In this document: one piece after another, positions 35,344 through 44,943 of the stretch
Layout of the letters: the number at the start of each line of letters is the position of its first letter
Numbering within the stretch: the first letter of the stretch is position 1
Assembly: GCA_905205065.1 (NCBI GenBank)
Contig: CAJLCI010000001.1
Coordinates: 1-64,000, forward strand
From: an uncultured Eubacteriales bacterium
GTDB lineage: Bacteria > Bacillota > Clostridia > Oscillospirales > CAG-272
DNA: 64,000 bases
Direction: 5' to 3'
Translations under genes and position numbers: made by a program
Notes under the pieces: generated by a model
Told to the model about the DNA's origin: nothing
The model's database searches: none
The model's input: the letters and a program-made list of their open reading frames with translations, nothing else

Positions 35344-36357
35344 ATGCTAATGGAACCAACAATATTAATAGCCATTTTTGTAATACTCTTATTTCTGATT
35401 CTGTTTTTCAACTTTGTACCTTTCGGACTTTGGATAAGCGCTCTTGCGGCAAATGTTAAAATCGGCATATTCAATCTCGCCGGAATGCGTCTAAGACGTG
35501 TGACTCCGTCAAAAATTGTAATTCCTCTTATCAAGGCTACAAAGGCAGGCGTATTAGTTCCTATAAATAAGCTTGAAGCGCATTACCTTGCCGGCGGTAA
35601 TGTCGATAACGTTGTAAATTCATTAATTGCTGCTCAGCGTGCAAATATTCCGCTCGAATTTGAACGCGCCGCTGCTATTGATCTTGCAGGAAGAAATGTA
35701 CTCGAGGCTGTTCAGATGAGTGTCAATCCGAGAGTAATTGAAACTCCGATCATCGCCGCAATAGCCAAAGACGGAATCGAGCTCCGCGCAAAAGCCAAAG
35801 TCACTGTCAGGGCAAATATAGACCGGCTTGTAGGAGGCGCTGGAGAACAGACTATTATCGCGCGCGTCGGAGAAGGTGTCGTTACCACGATAGGTTCCTC
35901 AGAGACGCACAAGGACGTTCTTGAAAATCCGGACGCAATTTCCCGCATGGTTCTCAGTAAGGGACTCGAAACCGGAACCGCATTTGAAATTTTGTCGATT
36001 GACATAGCTGATGTAGATGTTGGTCGTAATGTCGGAGCACAGCTTCAAACAGATCAGGCTGAGGCAGATAAACGAATTGCTCAGGCAAAAGCAGAGGAAC
36101 GCAGAGCCATGGCTGTTGCACGTGAACAAGAGATGAAAGCTTCGGTTCAGGAAATGAGGGCCAAGGTTGTTGAAGCCGAAGCAGAAGTTCCGCTTGCACT
36201 TGCCTCCGCACTTCGTGACGGCAAGCTCGGAGTAATGGATTACTATAATATGCAGAATATTCTCGCAGATACAAAAATGCGTACGGCAATAAGCGACAGC
36301 GGTGCAGATGCACAGGGAAATTCCGGCATAAATCAGAATGACAGACCGGGCAGATAA
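35344..36357 (+). CDS. floA: Flotillin-like protein FloA
   Basis: A scaffold of bacterial functional membrane microdomains, 337 residues. The N-terminal membrane hairpin region (about 5-30) is followed by a SPFH/PHB-like domain (PLIKATKAGVLVPINKLEAHYLAGGNVDNVV) and the coiled-coil, Ala/Glu-rich region (QAEADKRIAQAKAEERRAMAVAREQEMKA). The C-terminus ends with GDYYNMQN-like spacing (MDYYNMQNILADT), typical of FloA. ATG 35344 follows CAGGAGAAA; an in-frame ATG six bases later is equally possible. Confidence 0.93.
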   Translation: MLMEPTILIAIFVILLFLILFFNFVPFGLWISALAANVKIGIFNLAGMRLRRVTPSKIVIPLIKATKAGVLVPINKLEAHYLAGGNVDNVVNSLIAAQRANIPLEFERAAAIDLAGRNVLEAVQMSVNPRVIETPIIAAIAKDGIELRAKAKVTVRANIDRLVGGAGEQTIIARVGEGVVTTIGSSETHKDVLENPDAISRMVLSKGLETGTAFEILSIDIADVDVGRNVGAQLQTDQAEADKRIAQAKAEERRAMAVAREQEMKASVQEMRAKVVEAEAEVPLALASALRDGKLGVMDYYNMQNILADTKMRTAISDSGADAQGNSGINQNDRPGR

Positions 36358-36416
36358 TTAATTAACATTCAGCTAACAAAAAATCTGCATATTTCAAATG
36401 AAAGGAAAATTCTTTA

Positions 36417-36812
36417 ATGTCAGGCATCGGTAACTTATTAGATCTAATCTCAGATATTTCAGAGCTATTTGATGAGCAAAGCAATTTTCCCACACAACGG
36501 CATACCACAGTTTCTCATAAAAAAAGTTCTGTGATTGATTCTAAAAAAGAAAAACAAAAAAATAAATACTCAGATGACAGTGCTATGACTTCGGAAAAAC
36601 TAAAAAACGAGGAAAGCGTTCTTGGAAACCCACCCGATCATTCATCTCACATCCAAGAAAAAACTAAGGACAAAATCACACGGCCGGACATGAATAAAAG
36701 CCGAAATCTTTCGGGCTCATACAACCTTAATTATAAAAACCTGAAAAACGCCATTGTACTTTCAGAAATTTTGTCTCCTCCGCTTGCTCTCAGGTCCAGA
36801 AGATTCAGATAG
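36417..36812 (+). CDS. Unrecognised hydrophilic protein, third gene of nfeD-floA unit
   Basis: A 131-residue Lys/Ser/Glu-rich protein with a short amphipathic N-terminus (MSGIGNLLDLISDISELFDE) and a disordered middle. No domain is recognised. ATG follows GAAAGGAAAATTCTTTA, and it lies 59 bases past floA before a shared terminator, so it is probably translated. In Bacillus the FloA operon also ends with a small gene (yqfB), but I see no similarity I could claim. Its amphipathic start might bind membrane or FloA (inference). Confidence 0.6.
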   Translation: MSGIGNLLDLISDISELFDEQSNFPTQRHTTVSHKKSSVIDSKKEKQKNKYSDDSAMTSEKLKNEESVLGNPPDHSSHIQEKTKDKITRPDMNKSRNLSGSYNLNYKNLKNAIVLSEILSPPLALRSRRFR

Positions 36813-36840
36813 AATTCACTGATGTCAAATACTGAGTACA

Positions 36841-36976
36841 AGAACAGCTCCGTCATTAGGCGTTCCGGCGGCAGTAAATACGCTACTGGAAAAAATGAGC
36901 GAATACACCGTGTTTAGAGACAAATGCCTCTGAACCAAAACGTCTTACAGACGAGGACATTTAGATTTTAGTTATT
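36841..36976 (+). repeat. Dispersed repeat family A, copy 3
   Basis: The core GGCGTTCCGGCGGCAG...GGAAAAAATGAGCG is followed by TTTAGAGACAAATGCC, then ACGTCTTACAGACGAGG, ending ATTTTAGTTATT. It lies in the convergent gap 3' of feoB. Confidence 0.72.
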
Positions 36977-36986
36977 AAAAAACGTC

Positions 36987-37030
36987 AAAAAGGCAAAGCC
37001 TCTAAAATGCGCGGCTTTGCCTTTTTGTAT
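36987..37030. terminator. Bidirectional terminator between floA unit and feoB
   Basis: AAAAAGGCAAAGCC pairs perfectly (14 bp) with GGCTTTGCCTTTTT around a 12-base loop, with T-runs on both strands. Confidence 0.92.
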
Positions 37031-37227
37031 TTTAAAACTGTGTTGTAATGAGTCATCAGACGCAATGCTGACTATGCTGACATCCAGTAACAGTATAGTA
37101 TATGCGAAAAGCATTTGTGATTTTTAAGTACTGTTTAACATAAAAGCACAGAATTAATGAAAAACACAGAAATTAATATCTAAATAAGTCCTAAATCTAT
37201 CTAAATAAGTCCTAAATCGATCAGTAT

Positions 37228-39375
37228 TTAAACAAGTCCTAAAATTCTTGCAAAGAATGCAAGAAGCATACAAGCCATCATTCCAACTGCCGTAGGAATT
37301 AACGCAGCAAGAGCAGTCCATTTTAAGCTTCCGGTTTCGCGTTTAATCGTCAGAAGAGTAGTTGAACACGGAAAATGCATTAATGAAAACAGCATTACAC
37401 AAACAGCCGTCAGCCACGTCCAACCGTGAGATATAAACAGCTCTTTAAGAGAAACAAGACTCCCTATCTCCGATAGACTTCCCTGTGCGGTATAAGCCAT
37501 AAGAATAATCGGCAATACTATCTCATTTGCCGGAAAGCCGAGTATAAAAGCGATAAGTATTACTCCGTCAAGTCCCATCAGCCGCCCAAGAGGATCTAAA
37601 AAAGCAGCGCAATGTGAAAGAATACTCACGTCTCCAATAGTTATATTTGCCATAAGCCATATAATAACACCGGCAGGAGCGGCAACCGCCGCCGCTCTTC
37701 CGAGAACAAAAAGCGTACGATCGAATACGGAATGAACAATTACACGGCCAATCTGAGGACGTCTATACGGAGGTAGCTCCAATGTAAATGAGGAAGGAAT
37801 TCCACGTAAAAGTGTTGAAGATAAAAATTTTGTGACTCCAAAAGTTACAAGAACGCCGAGAACAACAAAAAGCATTAGAATGAAAGCCGATAAAAAAGAG
37901 GTCATCACAGATGCAGATTCAGAAACCACAAAAAACATTGTAATAATAGCAATTAAAGTGGGAAAACGTCCATTGCACGGGACAAAATTATTTGTAAGTA
38001 TGGCAAGAAGACGTTCTCTCGGCGAATCAATTATCCGACAGCCGACAACTCCCGCCGCATTACACCCAAATCCCATTGCCATACAAAGTGCCTGTTTTCC
38101 GCATGCACGACACTTTTTAAACGGTTTGTCAAGATTATACGCTATTCGCGGAAGATATCCCACATCTTCAAGAAGCGTAAACAGCGGAAAGAAAATTGCC
38201 ATCGGAGGCAGCATTACGGCAACTACCCATGATAAAACACGGTACGCTCCAAGAACTATTATGCCATGCAGCCATTCTGGAGCTCCGATTTTTTCAAAAA
38301 ATCCGCTTAATACACCCTGAAAACTCATAAAAAGCCTTGACAGACAATCGGACGGATAGTTTGCCCCGACAATTGTAAGCCAAAATACTGCTGTAAGCAT
38401 CAGAAGCATAATAGCATATCCGCTGACACGGCCTGTAAGCACACGATCGATTTTTCGGTCAGAGATATTGTAATTTTTTTTGCTGTATGTTACCACCGAG
38501 GAACAAATTTCGGCAGCACGCTCGTTTATTGATGACACAATGGCATCATGAAGTCCCTCATCAGAGTAAAGCTTCATAAGCTCATCCTTAGAAGCACATG
38601 AAACAGCCTTGATCTTTTCTATGTCGCCTCCTGCCTTCCCAAGAAGTTTATAAATTTCTTCGGCAAGAGCTTCATCCCCTTCAAGCAGTCGCAGCGCCGC
38701 AAAACGCGTTTTTACATCTATTTTGCAGTCACCAATTGCATTTTCTATCTGTACAACGGCATTTTCAATTGCTTCTGAATAGTTAACAGGAACTACCTTG
38801 TTTTTATTTTTTCCATGTGCAAGCTTATCCATAGCGCTTAAAAGAGACGAAAGACTTTTCCTATTTCTTGCCACACATGGAACAACCGCAACACCTAATT
38901 TCTTTGAAAGCTCATTAAGCCCCACATGTATTCCTTTTCGTTTTGCCTCATCCATCAGATTAACGCATACAATCACATTATTAGTAACCTCCGCAACCTG
39001 AAGAACAAGTCCAAGATTGCGCTCAAGACATGTAGCATCACATACAACAACCGTTATGTCAGGTGAGCCAAAACAAATAAAATCACGCGCTACTTCTTCT
39101 TCTGCCGAATGAGCCATAAGTGAATATGTTCCTGGAATATCTACCATCACAAATCGAGTATCTTCACTCCTGCATCTTCCGTATGCACTGCTTACAGTTT
39201 TTCCCGACCAATTTCCGGTATGTTGATTCATTCCAGTAAGTCCGTTGAAGACTGTACTCTTTCCGACATTTGGATTTCCCGCAAGCGCGACGACAATCTC
39301 TTCGGCATCAAAGCATACAGACGGAGAAACAGATTCTGCACAGTGAACGCCTACAGAGCTGCCCGTTAATCCCAT
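37228..39375 (-). CDS. feoB: Ferrous iron transporter FeoB
   Basis: The main Fe(II) import permease, 715 residues. The cytoplasmic G domain has GNPNVGKS (33-40), DIPGTYSL (G3) and NLMDEAK (G4), followed by a helical GDI-like domain. The membrane core has two Gate motifs, including NFVPCNGRFPTLIAI and CGKQALCMAMGFGCNAAGVVGCRI. The start overlaps the feoA stop by ten bases, consistent with coupling. The N-terminus has a short extra stretch with Cys residues (VHCAESVSPSVCFDAEE) before the G domain. Confidence 0.93.
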   Translation of the reverse strand: MGLTGSSVGVHCAESVSPSVCFDAEEIVVALAGNPNVGKSTVFNGLTGMNQHTGNWSGKTVSSAYGRCRSEDTRFVMVDIPGTYSLMAHSAEEEVARDFICFGSPDITVVVCDATCLERNLGLVLQVAEVTNNVIVCVNLMDEAKRKGIHVGLNELSKKLGVAVVPCVARNRKSLSSLLSAMDKLAHGKNKNKVVPVNYSEAIENAVVQIENAIGDCKIDVKTRFAALRLLEGDEALAEEIYKLLGKAGGDIEKIKAVSCASKDELMKLYSDEGLHDAIVSSINERAAEICSSVVTYSKKNYNISDRKIDRVLTGRVSGYAIMLLMLTAVFWLTIVGANYPSDCLSRLFMSFQGVLSGFFEKIGAPEWLHGIIVLGAYRVLSWVVAVMLPPMAIFFPLFTLLEDVGYLPRIAYNLDKPFKKCRACGKQALCMAMGFGCNAAGVVGCRIIDSPRERLLAILTNNFVPCNGRFPTLIAIITMFFVVSESASVMTSFLSAFILMLFVVLGVLVTFGVTKFLSSTLLRGIPSSFTLELPPYRRPQIGRVIVHSVFDRTLFVLGRAAAVAAPAGVIIWLMANITIGDVSILSHCAAFLDPLGRLMGLDGVILIAFILGFPANEIVLPIILMAYTAQGSLSEIGSLVSLKELFISHGWTWLTAVCVMLFSLMHFPCSTTLLTIKRETGSLKWTALAALIPTAVGMMACMLLAFFARILGLV

Positions 39376-39641
39376 GTTATCGCCTCCCGATATTCCTTTA
39401 TACGTACAGTACTGCCATCCTCAACACGAATTGCTATAACCGCGCCGCGTATAAGATATGCGCTCGGATCTCCAAGAGGACTTTTACCTACGCATTCCAC
39501 CACTGTATTTTCTGTTAATCCTATATCAAGAAGTCTGCGGCGCATATCTCCTTTTGTTTCAAGATGTCCTATAACCGCTCGTTCACCGGGAAGTATATCA
39601 CTAAGATAATTTACTTTTCTCTCTTTCATTTTAATCTCCAT
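39366..39641 (-). CDS. feoA: FeoA SH3-like protein
   Basis: A 91-residue SH3-fold protein required with FeoB for ferrous iron uptake. It shows LSDILPGERAVIGHLETKGDMRRRLLDIGLTENTVVE and YLIRGAVIAIR, the full FeoA domain. ATG follows GGAGATTAAA. It is directly upstream of, and overlapping, feoB. Confidence 0.93.
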   Translation of the reverse strand: MEIKMKERKVNYLSDILPGERAVIGHLETKGDMRRRLLDIGLTENTVVECVGKSPLGDPSAYLIRGAVIAIRVEDGSTVRIKEYREAITWD

Positions 39642-39668
39642 TCCGCCGCACCACAGCGGTATTAATAA

Positions 39669-39881
39669 TTAATAAGACTTATGTTCAATAAAGGCTAAAA
39701 ATCCGCCATAAGATGCTTTCGTAAAAATGAAGCTAATACCGCCTGTTATTAATACCAACGCCTTAAAAATTGAAAAATTTAAATACATAACACCGTAAAG
39801 TACCATAAAATATGACGACTTTCTTTTCGGTCTAATTTTTACAGCCTTTATAAAACACAACAAGACAGCTTCATTTTTCAA
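39669..39881 (-). CDS. Possible small membrane protein upstream of feoA
   Basis: A 70-codon frame with a hydrophobic C-terminal half (YLNFSIFKALVLITGGISFIF) and a basic middle (RPKRKSSYF). It would start at TTG with no clear ribosome binding site. A 22-codon frame (39878-39946) with GAGGA five bases before its ATG stops at TGA overlapping this TTG, which would allow coupling. The 28-base gap to feoA fits a small operon gene, but the evidence is thin. It may be spurious. Confidence 0.3.
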   Translation of the reverse strand: MKNEAVLLCFIKAVKIRPKRKSSYFMVLYGVMYLNFSIFKALVLITGGISFIFTKASYGGFLAFIEHKSY

Positions 39882-39912
39882 TTTATTTCAGACACACATA
39901 CTGCCATGTTGC

Positions 39913-39924
39913 TAAACATGTTTA
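39913..39924. promoter_or_regulatory. Palindrome upstream of feoAB
   Basis: TAAACATGTTTA is a perfect 12-base palindrome in the 5' region of the feo unit. It could be a metal-regulator half-site pair, but no convincing promoter hexamers accompany it. Confidence 0.3.
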
Positions 39925-40007
39925 ACAGATGTATCTCATTATGCATTTTATTCCTCAGTAAGTCGTTTGGTTACCTTAAAATGATTTAAAAAAAATCACG
40001 AAAACTA

Positions 40008-40036
40008 TTGACAACATACATCGTTTATGATATAAT
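40008..40036 (+). promoter_or_regulatory. Promoter of tRNA-Gly
   Basis: TTGACA (40008-40013) and TATAAT (40031-40036), with a 17-base spacer, ending 18 bases before the tRNA. Confidence 0.88.
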
Positions 40037-40054
40037 AAGAGTGTTGTTGGAAAT

Positions 40055-40128
<74 letters not shown>

Positions 40129-40132
40129 AGTT

Positions 40133-40262
40133 AAAAGCTTCGACATGTAAACCGTGTTCGAAGCTTTTGTTATATTAAAATTGAAGAGCTTACGTATAAA
40201 CGTTAGCTTTTTTCAGTATCCGTTTATAAAGAGCTGACGAAAATTATGTCAGCTCTTTTTTT
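40133..40262 (+). terminator. Successive hairpins after tRNA-Gly
   Basis: AAAAGCTTCGACATG pairs with CGTGTTCGAAGCTTTT (40133-40168). A weaker AGCTTACG/ACGTTAGCT hairpin lies at about 40186-40210. AAAGAGCTGAC pairs with GTCAGCTCTTT (40228-40258) and is followed by TTTTT; this last one is also placed to stop the convergent small gene. Confidence 0.8.
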
Positions 40263-40381
40263 GTTATTTATTTGATATTTCAGAATAATACTAAAAATAA
40301 TTAAAAGACTGCCGCATTGTATCTCTACAATACGCCAGTCCTTAAAAACACTATTCAACTTATATTCCCAAACGGCGCTTA

Positions 40382-40603
40382 TTACATAAAAACATATGCT
40401 ATCATATATACTAAGCAAAGAATTGTAAAATAAGTTACAACAAGAAAAAGATGCATAAGAAGAGTTTTAAGTCTCGGCTCTATATCACCAATTGTGCTTT
40501 CTCTATTTTTATGTATAAATTCAAGGATTTTCACAGCAAGTATAATTCCAACCAAAGCGGCAACACCTATCAGCGCAAGCAGGAATATAAGAAATATATC
40601 CAT
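40382..40603 (-). CDS. Small two-segment membrane protein
   Basis: A 73-residue protein with two membrane helices (about 2-25 and 48-72) and a charged connector (HKNRESTIGDIEPRLKT). No family is recognised. ATG follows TTTGAAGGAAGGATATTT, a good ribosome binding site. It is monocistronic between tRNA-Gly and the cohesin gene. Confidence 0.65.
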   Translation of the reverse strand: MDIFLIFLLALIGVAALVGIILAVKILEFIHKNRESTIGDIEPRLKTLLMHLFLVVTYFTILCLVYMIAYVFM

Positions 40604-40856
40604 AAATATCCTTCCTTCAAAGATTCTTTAAAAAGCAATTACAACTGCAGTCTTACGCCGCGTTAAACGTGCGCAATTAATCGGTTAAAGGATATTATAC
40701 ACGTAAAAGTCAAAATTGTCAACAGTTTAACACCAATTTTAACTGTGCTTTACATACAGGAACTGAACCGTGATTGTTTTTTACGATAAAGAGATTCTTT
40801 ATGATTAGCGAAATACCGGAAATTCAAAAACACATTACGGATTAACAGAAAATAAA

Positions 40857-43800
40857 TTATTCAGCCATAGCAATAACTTTCATTAAACGAACTATGTCTT
40901 TAGAATTTGTAACTCCGTCATCATTTATATCCGTATCAGTAAATATTTCAATTCCCTCTCCATCAGCAGAAATATATTTCATAAGTCTAACAAGGTCTTT
41001 TGAATTAAGAATTCCGTCGCCGTTCAAATCATATGGAACTTCAGTAATACTTACAGTTCCCGGAACGACATTGAAGTCTATATTTTCACGACCCAAAGAT
41101 TCCTGTGCATATGACAAAAGCGAAATCTCGGTCGTCCCCGCCTTTGCAGTATCAAGCACGCGGAAATTGAGGGTCATAAATACTCCGTCTTCGCAGTTTT
41201 TTTCACATCCTTCAAAACGGTTGCCTATATCCCATGCTCGAAATGTTTCTTTTCCGTCTCGTGAATATCCTGTCAATATTTCGGCCGGAAAAAGCTCAAG
41301 GTTGTAGTCAATACCTGTAAGTTCAAGCACGTTTTCATCGTATATCGGATTAAACAAAACCGTAAAAATGCCGGGGTTATTCTCAATCGAAACATCTACT
41401 TTTAATGTTTCCCCTGCCGCTGAATATACTGAAGATATTTTGAATTCGGGTATTTTTACTATTCCAATCGAAGTCTTGGCCGACGAGATATCAAAATTTA
41501 TACTGTCTTCATTGCTGTTCAGAATATCGCCTTCTTCGCACAAAACCGAAATTTCGCTTGACCTTACCTCGGTATTATCAAGTACCCTGAAAACAAGCGT
41601 CAGCAAAGTTCCATTTGCAGCGTTATCCTTCAAATTACGAGATACCCATAATATTTTATTACTTTCCGTCAATTCCCCATCACCGTCAAAGACTTCATAA
41701 TTAAAGCGGACGTCAGTAAGCTCAAATACCGTATCATCATACATAGGTGTAAGCTGAACTGACGCTATTCCCGGATTGTTTTTGAGGTTTACCATGCATT
41801 CTACCGTATCGCCGGCTTCAGCATCAGCCATATATGAAAATATATTTAAAGTAGGCTCAACTGCGATTATATTCACTGCTCCTGATTCAACAATGAAGTT
41901 TATATCTTCTTCCTTTTGATTTATAATTCCGCCAGCTTCATATGATAATGTTATCTCACTTCTTCCGGCCTCGGCTGTATCAAGAACACGGAAGACAAGT
42001 GTAAACAGAACCCCGTCCTCTGAATAATTTTTTGAATTCTTTGAATACCACACTACTGTATTCTTATTCGACAATGTAATTCCCAAGTCATTATTACAAT
42101 TAACATCAAGAAGTTCCAATTCCGTGTCATCATATATCAATTTAAGAGTCGTCGTTAATATTCCGGGATTATCTCTCAAAGATACATCAACTTTAACTGT
42201 TTCTCCCGGCATAGCCTCAGGTGAAGATACCATGAGAACAGGCTCAGTTACCTCTACTGTCCCAGGTATAACTCTGAATTTTATATTATCTTCATTTGTA
42301 TTAACAATATCTCCCTCATCATATGACAATGTAACTTCACTTGTTCCGGCTTTTGCGGTATCAAGAACACGGAAGACAAGTGTAAACAGGACCCCATTAG
42401 ATATTTTATTCTCAGAAAATGCAAATACCACCTTATTGCTTGGTGTTAACTCTATTATACTATAAAAATCTGTCTTATTAAGTTTAACATCAATAAGCTC
42501 CAGCGCTGTATTATCATACACCGATATAAGCTGTCCCGCTGATATTCCGGGGTTGTTTTCCAGTGATACATCAACTTCAAATGTTTCTCCCGGAATAACC
42601 TCAGATGATGAAACTTTAATTGCAGGACTATTTATACCTACACTGCCTGATTCAATTTTGAAATTTAAATTGTATTCATTTATATTGACAAGATCTCCTT
42701 TTTCATATTTCAGCGTAACTTCGCTTTCACCGTTTTTCGCAGTAGGAAGAACTCGAAAAACAAGAGTAAATAAAACTCCATCAGACATTTCATTTTCAGA
42801 ATTTGAAAATACCACCTTATTGCTTTCAGTTAATACTATAGGTCCGTCAAAACCTGTACGATCACGCTTAACATCAATAAGTTCCAGCACTGTATTATCA
42901 TACACCGGCGTAAGCGCTCCCGCCGCTATTCCGGGATTATTTTTCAATGACACATCGACTTCTACTGTTTCCCCGGGCAAGGCCTCAGGCGAAGATACCG
43001 TCAATGTATACGGAGTTTCCTTAAAAATTACTGCTCCGGATTCAACTTCAAATTCTATATTTTCATTTTTGCTGTTGACAATTGAACCCTCGTCATATGT
43101 TATAGCAATATCTGTTGATTTCGCCCCTAAAGTATCGATTACTTTGAATACATATGTAACAAAGCGCTTATTTTCAGAGTTATCTTCATTACCTTCAGAT
43201 ATCCATTTCAGACTATTGGTATTATTATATTTTAAAAATATTCCTTTATATCCATAACTATTATATAAAACACTTACCAGTTCAAGAGCAGTCTTGTCAT
43301 AAACAGGTGTAATTTTCGCTGCCGCTATTCCCGGATTATTTTTAAGTGATACATGCACCTCTACCATTTCACCCTGTAACGCATAATCAGAAGATACCTC
43401 AAATGTAGGTGTTCCCGGAATTATGTCAATTGTTCCTGATATAATGCTGACATTTGTATATCTGGATTTTTCACCGGCTATATATCCCTTAGGGCAAGAA
43501 AGTGAGACTTCACTTTTTCCTGTCGTTGCAGTATCGAGAATCTTAAATGTAAGCGTTAAAAATAAACCATTTTCCTTATTATCCTTCACCTCGGATTTCC
43601 ATCTGGCGTATGTACCGTCAAATCTTTCCTCGCCCGGAAATTTATCGGTATTGTATTTGACGCCGACAAGTTCAAGTGAATCTTCATCATATTCAGGAGC
43701 CAAAGTTGCAAAGCTTATTCCTGAATTTCCGGACAGCGCCACATCTAATTCTACGGTTTGCCCTACAGAGGCTGAGTTTGATGAGACAGTCAATGTAGTA

Positions 43801-43889
43801 TCATCTTCTGCGAATATTCCGACAAAAGACGATAAAACAACCATAATAACGGCTAAACATGCACAAAACAATTTTTTCAAAGTTTTCAT
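40857..43889 (-). CDS. Scaffoldin-like protein: seven cohesin-type modules and a C-terminal dockerin
   Basis: A secreted protein of 1010 residues. Signal peptide about 1-27. Seven tandem modules of 127-138 residues follow (29-158, 159-289, 290-419, 420-547, 548-674, 675-810, 811-948). Each has the cohesin pattern VDVSLxNNPGIxxxxLxPVYD...LFTLVFRVLDTAxAGxSEVTLSY. The last 62 residues form a type I dockerin with two Ca-binding repeats (DLNGDGILNSKDLVRLMK and DINDDGVTNSKDIVRLMK). Cohesins bind dockerins in cellulosome-type complexes, so this could be an adaptor scaffold; no catalytic or carbohydrate-binding domain is visible. Modules 3-5 are the most alike, even at DNA level. Start after AAGAAAGGAATACAATATC. 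The gene is monocistronic. Confidence 0.85.
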   Translation of the reverse strand: MKTLKKLFCACLAVIMVVLSSFVGIFAEDDTTLTVSSNSASVGQTVELDVALSGNSGISFATLAPEYDEDSLELVGVKYNTDKFPGEERFDGTYARWKSEVKDNKENGLFLTLTFKILDTATTGKSEVSLSCPKGYIAGEKSRYTNVSIISGTIDIIPGTPTFEVSSDYALQGEMVEVHVSLKNNPGIAAAKITPVYDKTALELVSVLYNSYGYKGIFLKYNNTNSLKWISEGNEDNSENKRFVTYVFKVIDTLGAKSTDIAITYDEGSIVNSKNENIEFEVESGAVIFKETPYTLTVSSPEALPGETVEVDVSLKNNPGIAAGALTPVYDNTVLELIDVKRDRTGFDGPIVLTESNKVVFSNSENEMSDGVLFTLVFRVLPTAKNGESEVTLKYEKGDLVNINEYNLNFKIESGSVGINSPAIKVSSSEVIPGETFEVDVSLENNPGISAGQLISVYDNTALELIDVKLNKTDFYSIIELTPSNKVVFAFSENKISNGVLFTLVFRVLDTAKAGTSEVTLSYDEGDIVNTNEDNIKFRVIPGTVEVTEPVLMVSSPEAMPGETVKVDVSLRDNPGILTTTLKLIYDDTELELLDVNCNNDLGITLSNKNTVVWYSKNSKNYSEDGVLFTLVFRVLDTAEAGRSEITLSYEAGGIINQKEEDINFIVESGAVNIIAVEPTLNIFSYMADAEAGDTVECMVNLKNNPGIASVQLTPMYDDTVFELTDVRFNYEVFDGDGELTESNKILWVSRNLKDNAANGTLLTLVFRVLDNTEVRSSEISVLCEEGDILNSNEDSINFDISSAKTSIGIVKIPEFKISSVYSAAGETLKVDVSIENNPGIFTVLFNPIYDENVLELTGIDYNLELFPAEILTGYSRDGKETFRAWDIGNRFEGCEKNCEDGVFMTLNFRVLDTAKAGTTEISLLSYAQESLGRENIDFNVVPGTVSITEVPYDLNGDGILNSKDLVRLMKYISADGEGIEIFTDTDINDDGVTNSKDIVRLMKVIAMAE

Positions 43890-43910
43890 GATATTGTATT
43901 CCTTTCTTAT

Positions 43911-44214
43911 TTTGCATTGCTTATAAATTCATTAAATATGAACTTATCTGTAATATAAAATTACACTTTATATAAGAATAACATATTTTCCAACAAAATG
44001 CAACAGTAAATATCTAAAAAAATAAAAAATATTAAATCCATCCATTTCATCAATAATTTATTTTATATTCTTCTTATTCGAAATCGGAAATAATATAATC
44101 ATTATTCTAAAATTATATACTCACTTCATAAAAAATTTTCTCGTCTAAAAGCATATTAAATATTACATAAAAATAAACATTACATTTTCGATGTTATGAT
44201 TTATATTTCGACAT
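43911..44214. other. AT-rich gap upstream of the cohesin gene
   Basis: Very AT-rich sequence; I see no gene, RNA or consensus promoter that I can support. Confidence 0.35.
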
Positions 44215-44250
44215 AATAATATTCTGAATAAAAAAATTCAGAATATTATT
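44215..44250. terminator. 15-bp perfect hairpin 3' of the DUF6320 gene
   Basis: AATAATATTCTGAAT pairs perfectly with ATTCAGAATATTATT around a six-base A (minus: T) loop. It lacks a following T-run, so termination is only probable from its position. Confidence 0.45.
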
Positions 44251-44286
44251 AAATTCTAAGTACTCGCAATCTTTCTGTAATCTGTA

Positions 44287-44943
44287 TCACATGTGCATTC
44301 TGCGCGATATTTCGCTCATGAGAGAATTGCCGTGAAAAATTAACAGAGCACTAAGAAAAACCGCGCTAAGAGCAATACAAATAACTGAAGGAATTACACT
44401 GCCAACAACACCTGTCAGTAATAAAATCAAAGATACCACGCCAAAAAGAATATCTATCAGCATATATGCAATGTAGTCTTCTATCTGCAGATGTCTAACC
44501 CGTGCGGCTATAACCATTGCAAGCATAGCTGCACAGCAGCAGAGCGGCATAACATAATCAACAGACCAACCGCTGTATTTTGTTGCAATGTCCCACAAAA
44601 TCGCTTCTAATACCGCAGCCGCTGTTGTCCACAAGATACATTTTGCAATCATATACCGCATTTTTGTAATTATATTTAAAATAATCCAAACAGAAACTGC
44701 CGCCGCAGCCGCATAAATCCAAAGCTTCCCGCCCTTTACCAGATCAATAGATAAACATATAATCACTGCAAAAACAAGCATAAAAAGTACAAATCTCATT
44801 GCCTTGGCAATTCGGCTCATTTTATTTGCGGTTTTCGGATAAACACAGCGAAAATCACACTCTCCGGTCAAATCACCCTGACAAAGAGGACAGGCTGAAT
44901 GATTTCCAGACACAGTTATACCGCAGTGTTCACATTTAAGCAC
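44287..44943 (-). CDS. DUF6320-type zinc-ribbon membrane protein
   Basis: A 218-residue protein starting with a zinc ribbon (CEHCGITVSGNHSACPLCQGDL, two CxxC pairs in residues 4-21). Six to seven membrane segments follow, and the C-terminus is basic. It fits DUF6320, which in clostridial genomes often accompanies a condensation-like acyltransferase and an alpha/beta hydrolase, both present just upstream (45.6-48.1 kb). The function is unknown. ATG lies after GAAAGGGATGATTATCAGTGCTTAA-like sequence. Confidence 0.75.
   Translation of the reverse strand: MLKCEHCGITVSGNHSACPLCQGDLTGECDFRCVYPKTANKMSRIAKAMRFVLFMLVFAVIICLSIDLVKGGKLWIYAAAAAVSVWIILNIITKMRYMIAKCILWTTAAAVLEAILWDIATKYSGWSVDYVMPLCCCAAMLAMVIAARVRHLQIEDYIAYMLIDILFGVVSLILLLTGVVGSVIPSVICIALSAVFLSALLIFHGNSLMSEISRRMHM

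Noticed and set aside
40224..40418. A 64-codon minus-strand frame after tRNA-Gly
   Set aside because: It overlaps a terminator hairpin and the 3' end of a better-supported small membrane gene, and has no ribosome binding site.
42553..43257. Long plus-strand frames opposite the cohesin gene
   Set aside because: Low-complexity Ser/Thr-rich antisense translations of the cohesin repeats, without start signals.
44215..44250. Recombination or attachment site
   Set aside because: The perfect palindrome has no partner copy, integrase or tRNA next to it; a 3'-end hairpin is the simpler reading.
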